A stretch of 64,000 bases of DNA from the NCBI GenBank assembly GCA_050184415.1, contig JBFXAJ010000004.1, positions 106,120 through 170,119 of the forward strand. Direction: 5' to 3'. How positions within the stretch are numbered: position 1 is the stretch's first letter; every line of letters starts with the position of its first letter. A program made the position numbers and the translations under genes. A model generated the notes under the pieces. That model did no database searches and was not told where the DNA came from. It saw only the letters and a program-made list of their open reading frames with translations. The stretch is from JADLGL01 sp050184415. Its GTDB lineage: Bacteria > Pseudomonadota > Alphaproteobacteria > Rhizobiales > Kaistiaceae. This document shows positions 43,974 through 51,723 of the stretch, piece after piece.

Positions 43974-44645
43974 CTACGCGACGTTGGCCGCCTCGGGAAG
44001 CCCCACGGGACACGACACGCCGGTGCCGCCGAGCCCGCAATAACCGCCGGGGTTCTTGGCGAGATACTGCTGGTGATACTCCTCGGCGTAGTAGAACGGC
44101 CCGGCTGGCTCGATCTCGGTCGTCACCGGCCCGTAGCCCTTCGCCTTCAGCGCGTCGGCATAGGTGTCGCGCGCCTTGACGGCCGCCGCGGCCTGCGCCG
44201 GCGTCGTCGTGTAGATCGCCGAGCGATACTGGGTGCCGACGTCATTGCCCTGCCGCATGCCCTGCGTCGGGTCGTGCCCCTCGAAGAACGCCTTCAGCAG
44301 CGCCTCGTAGCTGACCTTCGCCGGGTCGTAGACGACGAGGACCACCTCGGTGTGCCCGGTGCCGCCGCTGCAGACCTCCTGATAGGTCGGGTTGGGCGTC
44401 GCGCCGCCGGCGTAGCCTACCGCGGTCGCATAGACGCCGTCGAGCTTCCAGAAGATGCGCTCGGCGCCCCAGAAGCAGCCGAGGCCGAAGACCGCCGTCT
44501 CGAGGCCTGCCGGAAACGGCCCCTTGATCGACCGGCCCGAAACGAAATGGCGGCCGGAGATCGGGATTTCCTGGTCGCGGCCCGGCAGCGCCTCGTCGGC
44601 GCTCGGAACCGTCAGCTTGCGGCTGCGCATGGAGAAGAGGCCCAT
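43974..44645 (-). CDS. msrA: Peptide-methionine (S)-S-oxide reductase
   Basis: Repairs oxidised methionine (S epimer) in proteins. The 223-aa MsrA-type protein has the active site TAVFGLGCFWGAERIFW with Cys57. It also has YAGGATPNPTYQEVCSGGTGHTEVV and a C-terminal GGYCGLGGTGVSCPVGLP carrying resolving Cys residues. A roughly 50-residue N-terminal stretch before the catalytic core is usual in alphaproteobacterial forms. An 11-nt Shine-Dalgarno stretch runs right up to the ATG. It lies downstream of vanS on the same strand, with a 100-bp gap. Confidence 0.95.
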   Translation of the reverse strand: MGLFSMRSRKLTVPSADEALPGRDQEIPISGRHFVSGRSIKGPFPAGLETAVFGLGCFWGAERIFWKLDGVYATAVGYAGGATPNPTYQEVCSGGTGHTEVVLVVYDPAKVSYEALLKAFFEGHDPTQGMRQGNDVGTQYRSAIYTTTPAQAAAAVKARDTYADALKAKGYGPVTTEIEPAGPFYYAEEYHQQYLAKNPGGYCGLGGTGVSCPVGLPEAANVA

Positions 44646-44656
44646 GGATCACCTCC
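44646..44656 (-). promoter_or_regulatory. Extended Shine-Dalgarno of msrA
   Basis: GGAGGTGATCC directly precedes the msrA ATG and is complementary to 11 nt of the 16S rRNA 3' end. The GGAGG core is 6 nt from the start codon. It is the longest such match I noticed in the window. Confidence 0.8.
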
Positions 44657-44745
44657 GTGAGTTGGGTAGACCGGGTTGAATGCTGGACCGGTTATATGGT
44701 GCTGCCAAGCCGGCGCTTCACCCCCGGGGCACGCGCACGACTTCG

Positions 44746-45840
44746 TCATGCCGCGACCGGACCGGCGGCGGGCAGCCGGGCGGTGACGGAGATGCCGCCG
44801 GCCGGGCGCGGCGCAATGGTGAGCGTTCCGTCATGTGCCTCGACGATGCTCTTCACGATCGCAAGGCCGAGCCCGACCCCGGCGTGGTCGCCGCGGATCC
44901 GGTCGCTGCCGCGGCGGAAGGGCTCGGTGAGCGTCGAGACGAGCTGCGGGCTGAGCGTCTCGCCGGTGTTCTCGACGGCGAGGGTCACGGCATCGGCCGC
45001 GCTCGCGGTGCTCACCTGGACGGTCCCCTCCGCCGCGAGATTGTGAACGATCGCGTTGTGGAGGAGGTTCGACGTCATCTGCAGGAGCAGCGCGTGCGAG
45101 CCGATGGTGGGCGTGGCTTCCCCCGACGTCTGGATCGTGACCCCGCGCTTCTCGGCGAGTGGCAGCAGCGTCTCGGCGGCCTCCTCGGCGATCAGCGAGA
45201 GGTCGACGCGCTCGCGGCTGAAAGACCGCTGGTCGGCGCGGCTTAACACAAGCAGCGCCTCGGTGAGGTCGATCGCGCGGGAATTGATGGCGTAGAGCCG
45301 CTCGACGAGCGCACCCTTGTCCCAGCTCGGATCGTTGCGCGCGACATCGAGGAGGGTCTTCGTGATCGCCAGCGGCGTGCGCAGCTCGTGCGACGCATTG
45401 GCGGCGAAACGCTGCTGGGCCGCGATCTGCGCCTCGAGCCGCGCCAGCATGGCATCAAAACTGTCGGCCAGCTCGCGGAACTCGTCCTTGCCGCCGTCGA
45501 GGTCGATGCGGTGCGAGAGCGAGCCTTCGGCCGCCTTCCGGGTGGCGCGGGTGATGCGCGCCAGCGGTGCCAGCATGCGGCCGGCCAGGATCCAGCCGCC
45601 GATGAGGCCGAACACCAGCAGCAGCCCCATCATCTGGGCCGCCCGCGGCGCGAACGCCCGGATGAGATCGGTCCGGTTAGGAACGAAGCCGCCCGGCCCC
45701 ATGATGACGTCGCGGTCCGGGACGTAACGAAGGAGGAACACCCACACGACCGCGAGGAGGAGCGCGCCGGCGACCATGATGACCGCGGCGTAGCTGAGCG
45801 TGAACTTCAGGCGGACGCTCAATCCCGGCGCCCTAGCCAC
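44746..45840 (-). CDS. VanS-like sensor histidine kinase
   Basis: Membrane kinase of 364 aa with GTG start (GGGAGG just upstream). It has a membrane segment (about 15-37), a short outer loop of about 30 residues (PDRDVIMGPGGFVPNRTDLI), a second segment (about 68-87) and HAMP (about 88-140). HisKA has ANASHELRTPLAITKTLL with His151. The ATPase has the N box LLHNAIVHN, a poorly conserved G1 region and GVGLGLAIVKSIVEAHDG. It overlaps vanR by 8 bp. The pair is divergent from vanHAX, so by context it senses a cell-wall signal and drives vanR. From memory the sequence looks like actinobacterial kinases of this type. VanS identity is inferred from the neighbours. Confidence 0.8.
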   Translation of the reverse strand: MARAPGLSVRLKFTLSYAAVIMVAGALLLAVVWVFLLRYVPDRDVIMGPGGFVPNRTDLIRAFAPRAAQMMGLLLVFGLIGGWILAGRMLAPLARITRATRKAAEGSLSHRIDLDGGKDEFRELADSFDAMLARLEAQIAAQQRFAANASHELRTPLAITKTLLDVARNDPSWDKGALVERLYAINSRAIDLTEALLVLSRADQRSFSRERVDLSLIAEEAAETLLPLAEKRGVTIQTSGEATPTIGSHALLLQMTSNLLHNAIVHNLAAEGTVQVSTASAADAVTLAVENTGETLSPQLVSTLTEPFRRGSDRIRGDHAGVGLGLAIVKSIVEAHDGTLTIAPRPAGGISVTARLPAAGPVAA

Positions 45841-46528
45841 GCTCGCCTCCCGACCCTCCGCCGCCCGCGCCGGTGTCGATGCGGTAGCCGACGCCGAGGA
45901 CGGTCGCGATCAGCCACGGCTCGCCGAGGCGCTTCCGGAGCGCCGACACCGTGATCCGCACCGCATTGGTGAAGGGATCGGCGTTCTCGTCCCAGGCCCG
46001 CTCGAGGAGCTCCTCTGCGCTGACCACACCGCCTTCGGCGGCGACGAGGACTTCGAGCACCGCGAACTGCTTCTTGGTCAGCGCGACATAGCGGCCATCG
46101 CGGTAAACCTCGCGGCGGAACGGATCGAGCCGCAGGCCCGCGATCTCTCGCACCGGCGGCCGGCTGTGGGCACGGCGCCGGTCGAGTGCCCTGAGCCGCA
46201 GCACCAGCTCCTGCAGTTCGAACGGCTTGGTGAGGTAATCGTCCGCGCCGAGCTCGAAGCCGGAGGCCTTGTCGTCGAGCCGGTCGGCGGCGGTGAGCAT
46301 CAGGATCGGCATGCCGCTGCCGGACGCGACGATGCGCCGGGCGATCTCGTCCCCCGAAGGTCCGGGGATGTCGCGGTCGAGGACGGCGATGTCGTAGGCA
46401 TTGACGCTGAGAAGCTCCAGCGCGGTGTGCCCGTCGCCGGCGATGTCCGCCGCGATGGCTTTCAGGCGCAGCCCGTCGCGGATGGCCTCGGCCATGTAGG
46501 GCTCATCCTCGACGATCAACACACGCAT
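45833..46528 (-). CDS. VanR-like OmpR-family response regulator
   Basis: Transcription factor of 231 aa. The receiver domain begins MRVLIVEDEPYMAEAIRDGL, has the phosphoacceptor Asp51 in DIAVLDRDIPGPSGDE, the Thr in MLTAADRLDD and the Lys in DDYLTKPFELQELV. The OmpR winged helix (about 130-222) has LTKKQFAVLEVLVAAEGGVVS and NAVRITVSALRKRLGEPWLI. A Gly-rich tail follows. The receiver and output domains resemble actinobacterial regulators paired with such kinases. It is transcribed away from vanH across a 210-bp gap with direct repeats that could be its binding sites. Confidence 0.85.
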   Translation of the reverse strand: MRVLIVEDEPYMAEAIRDGLRLKAIAADIAGDGHTALELLSVNAYDIAVLDRDIPGPSGDEIARRIVASGSGMPILMLTAADRLDDKASGFELGADDYLTKPFELQELVLRLRALDRRRAHSRPPVREIAGLRLDPFRREVYRDGRYVALTKKQFAVLEVLVAAEGGVVSAEELLERAWDENADPFTNAVRITVSALRKRLGEPWLIATVLGVGYRIDTGAGGGGSGGERG

Positions 46529-46738
46529 GGGCCAATGCTAGCGCCGGTGCATATCGCCGGCATATCGAAAACCGCATACACGCCGGCAACATCCGGGCCG
46601 CCCTTGATGGGCGGCATGACACAGACCGCATTCCGCACCAACGGTTCGCCACCGGCCCCTCCGGCCTCGTCTCCGCCGTCCGTGCGATCGCGGGCCTCAC
46701 CTCCTTTGCGGAGCATCACCACCGCGAAGGCTGAGCCC
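46529..46738. promoter_or_regulatory. Divergent promoter region of vanR-vanS and vanH-vanA-vanX
   Basis: This 210-bp gap separates the vanR and vanH starts. It holds GCATATCG at 46549-46556 and again at 46560-46567, an 11-bp period (one helical turn), then GCATACAC at 46574. Tandem half-sites one turn apart are how OmpR-family dimers usually bind. GAAGG lies 8 nt before the vanH GTG. Confidence 0.5.
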
Positions 46739-47707
46739 GTGAAACGCCTCGGCATCACCGTCTATGGCTGCGATCCCGACGAGGCGGAGATGTTCCACGC
46801 GCTGGCGCCGGGTCTCGGCGTGGTCGTCACGACAACGCGCGCGCCGGCCTCGAAAACCGTGATCCCGGTGCCAGGCAACCATTGCGTCAGCGTCGACCAC
46901 AAGACGGCGATCTCCCGGCCGATCCTCCGCGCACTGAAGGAGAGCGGCGCCGCCTACATCTCGACCCGCAGCATCGGCCTCGATCACATCGACCTCGCCG
47001 CGGCGGCGGAGCTCGGCATCCGGGTCGGGAACGTGGCGTATGCGCCGGACGGCGTCGCCGACTACGCCGTGATGCTGATCCTGATGGCGATCCGCCACGC
47101 GAAGGACATCGTCAGCGCCGCCGGAGCGCAGGATTTCAGCCTTCGCAGCACCCGCGGCCGGGAGCTCCGCGACCTGACCGTGGGTGTCGCCGGCACCGGG
47201 CGCATCGGACAGGCCATGATCGACCGCCTGCACGGCTTCGGCTGCCGGATCCTCGCCCATGGCAACGAGCCGCACGCATCGGCCACGGTGTCCCACGTGT
47301 CCCGCGATGAGCTGCTCGCGCAAAGCGACGTCGTCACGCTGCACCTGCCGCTCAATGCCGGCACGCGTCATTTCATCGGGCCACGGCAGCTCGATGCGAT
47401 GAAGTCCGGCGCCTTCCTCGTCAACACCGGCCGCGGCGCTCTGGTCGATACCGCAGCGCTGGTCGCGGCGCTCGAGGGCGGCCGGCTCGCAGGCGCCGCC
47501 CTCGACGTGATCGAGGGCGAAGAGGGCATCTTCTACTCCGACCGCACGGGACGGCCGATCGACCATCCGTTTCTGCCGCGGCTGCAGGCGATGCCCAACG
47601 TCATCGTCACCCCGCACACGGCTTACCACACCGAGCGCGTCCTCCACGACGCGGTCCACGGCACGATCCTCAATTGCCTGAATTTTGCCAGGGAAGCGAA
47701 CCCGTGA
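46739..47707 (+). CDS. vanH: VanH, D-lactate dehydrogenase
   Basis: Reduces pyruvate to D-lactate with NADH, supplying the ligase encoded next. From GTG at 46739 (GAAGG 8 nt upstream) it is 322 aa, the size of enterococcal VanH. It begins MKRLGITVYGCDPDEAEMFHAL and keeps the VanH-type blocks SVDHKTAISRPILRALKESG, YISTRSIGLDHIDLAAAAE and VGNVAYAPDGVADYAVML. It also has the Rossmann motif VGVAGTGRIGQAMIDRL (about 149-164), the catalytic region NTGRGALVDTAALV, GAALDVIEGEEGIFYSD, and the catalytic His near 293 in TPHTAYHTE. Longer frames upstream lack support. Its stop overlaps the vanA start (GTGA). VanH identity rather than generic D-2-hydroxyacid dehydrogenase rests on this match and on the operon. 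Confidence 0.92.
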   Translation: MKRLGITVYGCDPDEAEMFHALAPGLGVVVTTTRAPASKTVIPVPGNHCVSVDHKTAISRPILRALKESGAAYISTRSIGLDHIDLAAAAELGIRVGNVAYAPDGVADYAVMLILMAIRHAKDIVSAAGAQDFSLRSTRGRELRDLTVGVAGTGRIGQAMIDRLHGFGCRILAHGNEPHASATVSHVSRDELLAQSDVVTLHLPLNAGTRHFIGPRQLDAMKSGAFLVNTGRGALVDTAALVAALEGGRLAGAALDVIEGEEGIFYSDRTGRPIDHPFLPRLQAMPNVIVTPHTAYHTERVLHDAVHGTILNCLNFAREANP

Positions 47708-48735
47708 GCCGGCTGAAGATCGCGATCCTGTTCGGCGGCAGCTCGGAGGAACACGACATCTCCGTGAAGTCCGCCGTGGAGGTCGCCAACGCCATCGACA
47801 CGTCGAAATACGACCCGGTCTATATCGGCATCACCCGCTCCGGCGCGTGGAAGATCTGCGACAAGCCCGGCCCGGACTGGGAGAGCGGCGCTCAGCACAG
47901 CGCAGTGCTTTCCCCGGACCGGGAAACGCGCGGCCTGCTCGTCCTCGCGGGCGACGCCCTCGAGACCGTTCGCATCGACGCCGTGTTCCCGGTCGTTCAC
48001 GGCAAGACCGGCGAGGACGGCGCGATCCAAGGCCTCATCGAGCTGTCGGGCATTCCCTATGTCGGCTGCGACATCCAGGGCTCGGTGGTCTGCATGGACA
48101 AATCGCTGGCCTACATCGTCGCCCGGAGTGCCGGGATCGCAACGCCCGATTTCCGGGTCCTGGACGCTGGCGACGACTTTGCGCCGGACGAGCTTGCATA
48201 CCCCGTCTTCGCGAAGCCGGCGCGGTCCGGCTCATCCTTCGGGGTGACCAAGGTGGAGAGCGCGGAGGAACTGGACGAAGCGATCGCCGCGGCCCGGCAC
48301 TACGACGGCAAAGTCCTGATCGAAGGGGCCGTCTCGGGCATCGAAGTCGGCTGCGCCGTCCTCGGCAAGGGCTCGGACCTCATCGCCGGCGAGGTCGACC
48401 AGATCACCCTCAGTCACGGCATCTTCCGCATCCACCAGGAGGCGGAGCCGGAAAAAGGCTCGGCGAACGCGGTGATGACCGTCCCGGCCGACCTGCCGGA
48501 GGAGAAGCGGAACGAAATCCGCGAAACGGCGAAGGCCATCTACCGGGCGCTGGGCTGCCGCGGTCTGTCCCGGGTCGACATGTTCCTGCGGCCCGACGGC
48601 GGCATCGTCCTCAACGAGGTCAACACGCTGCCCGGACTGACGTCCTACAGCCGCTATCCCCGGATGATGGCCGCCATCGGCATCAGCCTCTCGGAGGTCA
48701 TCGATCGCTGCATCGCGCTGGCGCTGGGGCGGTGA
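47704..48735 (+). CDS. vanA: VanA-type D-alanine-D-lactate ligase
   Basis: ATP-grasp ligase joining D-Ala to D-lactate, making depsipeptide precursors that bind glycopeptides poorly. From GTG at 47704 it is 343 aa, the length of VanA. It begins MSRLKIAILFGGSSEEHDIS. It has HGKTGEDGAIQGLIELSGIP, PVFAKPARSGSSFGVTKVES and the omega loop GIFRIHQEAEPEKGSANAV with His244, the residue that lets VanA choose lactate over D-Ala. The C-terminal part is CRGLSRVDMFLRPDGGIVLN, then EVNTLPGLTSYSRYP. Housekeeping Ddl enzymes have a Tyr/Lys loop there instead. The closest types I recall are VanA/VanB/VanD; I cannot place it in a subtype. It overlaps vanH by 4 bp. Confidence 0.94.
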   Translation: MSRLKIAILFGGSSEEHDISVKSAVEVANAIDTSKYDPVYIGITRSGAWKICDKPGPDWESGAQHSAVLSPDRETRGLLVLAGDALETVRIDAVFPVVHGKTGEDGAIQGLIELSGIPYVGCDIQGSVVCMDKSLAYIVARSAGIATPDFRVLDAGDDFAPDELAYPVFAKPARSGSSFGVTKVESAEELDEAIAAARHYDGKVLIEGAVSGIEVGCAVLGKGSDLIAGEVDQITLSHGIFRIHQEAEPEKGSANAVMTVPADLPEEKRNEIRETAKAIYRALGCRGLSRVDMFLRPDGGIVLNEVNTLPGLTSYSRYPRMMAAIGISLSEVIDRCIALALGR

Positions 48736-48737
48736 CC

Positions 48738-49346
48738 ATGGAAACCGGCTTCGCCTTCCTCGACGACATCCTCGGCGGCGTGCGCTGGGATGCCAAATAC
48801 GCCACCTGGGACAATTTCACGGGCAAGCCGGTCGATGGCTATGAGGTCAACCGCATCGTGGTCTCGAATGCCCTCGCCGAGGCGCTCCGCGAAGCCAGGG
48901 CGCACGCGGCCGCCCTCGGCTTCGGCCTCCTGGTCTGGGACGGCTATCGTCCGCAGCGCGCCGTGGACCGTTTCGTCCAATGGTCGGCGCAGCCGGAGGA
49001 CGGACGCACCAAGGACCGCTTCTACCCCCAGATCGACCGCGCCGAGATGTTCGCGAAAGGCTATGTCGCGGCAAGGTCGAGCCACAGCCGCGGCAGCGCG
49101 GTCGACCTCACGCTCTACCACCTCGACACCGACGAGCTCGCCCCGATGGGCGGCGGCTTCGACCTGATGGACGAGCGCTCCCATCACGGCGCAAGCGAGG
49201 TTTCCGCGATCGAAGCCCGGAACCGCCTCGCCCTCTGCTCGATCATGGAGCGGAGCGGTTTCGCGCCCTACGACCGCGAATGGTGGCATTACGCGCTCGT
49301 CAGCGAACCCTACCCCGACCGCTATTTCGACTTTCCCATTTCCTAG
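48738..49346 (+). CDS. vanX: VanX, D-Ala-D-Ala dipeptidase
   Basis: Zinc dipeptidase that destroys D-Ala-D-Ala so that only D-Ala-D-Lac enters the wall. From ATG at 48738 it is 202 aa, exactly VanX length. The zinc site is complete: SSHSRGSAVDLTLY gives His116 and Asp123, and EWWHYAL gives Glu181 (general base) and His184. Arg71 lies in LVWDGYRPQRAV. The opening METGFAFLDDILGGVRWDAK and WDNFTGKPVDGYEVNR match VanX closely. It has no signal peptide, so it acts in the cytoplasm. It starts 2 bp after the vanA stop and is the last gene of the operon. Confidence 0.96.
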   Translation: METGFAFLDDILGGVRWDAKYATWDNFTGKPVDGYEVNRIVVSNALAEALREARAHAAALGFGLLVWDGYRPQRAVDRFVQWSAQPEDGRTKDRFYPQIDRAEMFAKGYVAARSSHSRGSAVDLTLYHLDTDELAPMGGGFDLMDERSHHGASEVSAIEARNRLALCSIMERSGFAPYDREWWHYALVSEPYPDRYFDFPIS

Positions 49347-49490
49347 GAGACCTCACCCAGACTCGGCGAGACTCCCCCTTCGCCTCTCCCGGCGGGCCAT
49401 GGCGACCCCCTCAGCCTGACAATTCGCCCGTCTTGAAGCCGCCGTAGAGCTTCGCGACAGTCGGCGCGAAACGCAATCGCTGGAGGACCG

Positions 49491-50153
49491 ATGACGGATG
49501 GCCGGGCCGGCCGGGTATTGTTCCTGGCGCTCTCCGTTCCCGTCCTTCTTCTCGGGGCGGCGCTGGTTGCCCGTCTCGTCTATGTCCTCGGCGCGACCCC
49601 CGTCGCCAACTGGCTCGACGAGTTCACCCCGCTGACCGCCCGCGAGGACTCGCCGGCGGCCCTTTCGGCGGCGGTCGTGGCGAGCGCCCGGTTCCGCGAC
49701 CCCGAGCTCGCCGGCACGCTCTTCACCGGCTGCGGCAACGCCGCGCCGGCGGGCCCATGTCTCGATGTGGCGGCGTATGGGCTTTCCGCCAATCCCGTCT
49801 CGCCTGAGCTGTGGCTGCAGCGCGGCCAGATCCTCGCCGGCGCCGGAGCGTTCGACGACCGTCTCGCGCGGGCGCTCGCCGCCTCCTACGATCTTGGCCC
49901 CTATGATGGCTGGATCGCGGCCGCCCGCCTGCCCCTCGCGCTTCGGGTCCAGGCTTTCCTCGCGCCGGACGCCCTCGAGGATATCGGCCGCGACATCGAA
50001 ACGGTGCTGTCGCGGCGCCAACTCGCTTTGCCCTTGATCGAGGCTTACATCGCCGACCCGCTGTTCCGCGACGCAACCTGGGACGTGATCGAACAATACG
50101 CTACGTTCGACCAGCAGGAGCAGCTGATCGCCTGGATCCGGGGAGAGATCTAA
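49491..50153 (+). CDS. Membrane-anchored protein of unknown function in the polysaccharide locus
   Basis: Protein of 220 aa starting MTDGRAGRVLFLALSVPVLL with one membrane segment (about 8-33). The periplasmic part is mostly helical and tetratricopeptide-like in composition (LSANPVSPELWLQRGQILAGAGAFDDRLARALA), with two Cys close together (GCGNAAPAGPC) that could form a disulfide. I do not recognise a family. Only four bases separate its stop from the O-antigen ligase start, so it likely acts with it in polymer assembly. It begins the plus-strand run after vanX. Confidence 0.7.
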   Translation: MTDGRAGRVLFLALSVPVLLLGAALVARLVYVLGATPVANWLDEFTPLTAREDSPAALSAAVVASARFRDPELAGTLFTGCGNAAPAGPCLDVAAYGLSANPVSPELWLQRGQILAGAGAFDDRLARALAASYDLGPYDGWIAAARLPLALRVQAFLAPDALEDIGRDIETVLSRRQLALPLIEAYIADPLFRDATWDVIEQYATFDQQEQLIAWIRGEI

Positions 50154-50157
50154 GGCC

Positions 50158-51591
50158 TTGACGCTCGCGACCCTCTATCGAGGCCTCTTTTACCTCTTCA
50201 TTCTCTGGGTTCCGGTTCCGCTCGGCAGCAATCGTCCGATCTTCTGGGCGATCAACGGCATTCTCTGCCTCGTCGTCTTCACGCTCCTCGTCCTCGACGA
50301 GACGTTCGGCGAGCGGCGGCGCGCGTCGTCGCGGCGCGCCATCCTCGGCCTCCTCGCTTTGACGGCGATCCCCCTCGCCTACATGCTGCTCCAGGCCGTG
50401 CCGTTCTCGCCGTCCCTCCTCCACGCAGCCGAATGGGATCGCGTCCGCGCCGAGGGCATCGCCACCGCCGGCGCGATCAGCGTCAATCCGAGCGCGACCT
50501 ACATGGCCGCGTGCTTCTTCGTCACGACGGCGCTCGCGGGCATCATCGCCGCCCGCATCGCGTCGCAGCCGCGACGCGCGGCGACCCTCCTCCATGTCGT
50601 GCTGATCGGAGCCGGCATCGTCGCCGCCTGGGGCCTTGCCGCGCTCGGCCTCGACCTCCCGCAGACGATCCTCGGCGGCGAGGGTGCGGGCGCCGCGCTG
50701 ACGTCGTTCTTCGTCAACCGCAACACCGCCGCGACCTATATCGGCCTCGGCCTCGTTACCGCCGTCGCGCTCCTCGCCCGCCGGCTCTCCGACAGTACCG
50801 GCAGCGACCGCGTGCTGGCGGTGCTGGTCGACTTCCCGCGTAGAGCCGGCATCCACCTCGCGATCGTCATCTTCTTCACCGTCGCGCTGCTCGCCACCGC
50901 CTCGCGGGCCGGCGTCCTCGCCGGCCTCTTCGCGGCGCTGGTGGTGTTCGCGATCGGCACCCGCGGCGCGGGCCGCTCGACGCGGATCGTGGTCGGCGCC
51001 ACGATGCTGGTTGCAGCTGCCGTCCTCGTCCTCCTTGGCGAAACCTCAACCGTCTTCTTCTCCCGACTCGCCGCGCTCGACCTCGACGATGCGAGATGGC
51101 CGCTCTATGGCGACACGATCGACGCGATCCTCGCCCGGCCGATCCTCGGCTATGGCGCCGGCACCTTCGCTGACTTCTTCCCGGCGTTTCATGGCGCCGA
51201 CCTTCCGCGGGATGGCGTCTGGCTCGAGGCCCACAACACCTATCTCGAGACCGCCGCCGAGCTCGGCATCCCGATGTTCGTCCTCGCGCTGGGCGGGCTT
51301 GTCTTCCTCGCGGTCCGCAGTCTCCGCGCGGCGTGGCGGGGGGACGATCCTGTGCCGGCGAGCCTTGCCGCGACCGGGGCCGCCCTCATCGTCGCGATCC
51401 ATTCGCTGCTCGATTTCAGCCTCCAGGTGCAGGCGGTGGCGATCCTCTTTGCCGTCCTCCTCGGCGCCGGCTCCGCGGCTCCGGCGCGGATTTCCTACCG
51501 CCGTCGCGATGCCGACCCGCCGCCCGCCCCGGCCGAGCGCCGCTACGAAGGCTTCAGCGTCGTGCCCGAACGGCCGAAAGTTGTGAGCTGA
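50158..51591 (+). CDS. O-antigen ligase / polymerase family membrane protein
   Basis: Inner-membrane protein of 477 aa with about eleven hydrophobic segments and the Wzy_C (O-antigen ligase) domain. The large periplasmic loop and the family segment ILGYGAGTFADFFPAFHG, then WLEAHNTYLETAAELGIPMFVLALGG, carry the conserved H-N-x-Y-L pattern. SRAGVLAGLFAALVV is also typical. It joins or polymerises undecaprenyl-linked glycans. The start is TTG at 50158. The C-terminus is a Pro-rich cytoplasmic tail. Ligase and polymerase cannot be told apart by sequence alone. Confidence 0.85.
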   Translation: MTLATLYRGLFYLFILWVPVPLGSNRPIFWAINGILCLVVFTLLVLDETFGERRRASSRRAILGLLALTAIPLAYMLLQAVPFSPSLLHAAEWDRVRAEGIATAGAISVNPSATYMAACFFVTTALAGIIAARIASQPRRAATLLHVVLIGAGIVAAWGLAALGLDLPQTILGGEGAGAALTSFFVNRNTAATYIGLGLVTAVALLARRLSDSTGSDRVLAVLVDFPRRAGIHLAIVIFFTVALLATASRAGVLAGLFAALVVFAIGTRGAGRSTRIVVGATMLVAAAVLVLLGETSTVFFSRLAALDLDDARWPLYGDTIDAILARPILGYGAGTFADFFPAFHGADLPRDGVWLEAHNTYLETAAELGIPMFVLALGGLVFLAVRSLRAAWRGDDPVPASLAATGAALIVAIHSLLDFSLQVQAVAILFAVLLGAGSAAPARISYRRRDADPPPAPAERRYEGFSVVPERPKVVS

Positions 51592-51723
51592 CGCCCGACC
51601 GCAGGGGAGTCGACCTCACGCGCAATTGCTGGCAAGGCACTCGACCGGGCGACGACAATCCGGCAGCTTTGGAACCGGCGTCGATCGTTGCCGTTAGTTG
51701 GAAGGGCGACGAGGGGAATTCAC

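Noticed and set aside
46617..46738. Upstream ATG (46617) as start of vanH
   Set aside because: It would add about 40 Pro/Ser-rich residues not found in VanH. GTG at 46739 has a proper ribosome-binding site and gives exactly 322 aa.
47704..48735. Reading the ligase as the housekeeping D-Ala-D-Ala ligase (ddl)
   Set aside because: The omega loop has the VanA-type His and EKGS segment, and the gene lies between vanH and vanX. Housekeeping ddl in alphaproteobacteria normally lies in the mur-fts cluster.
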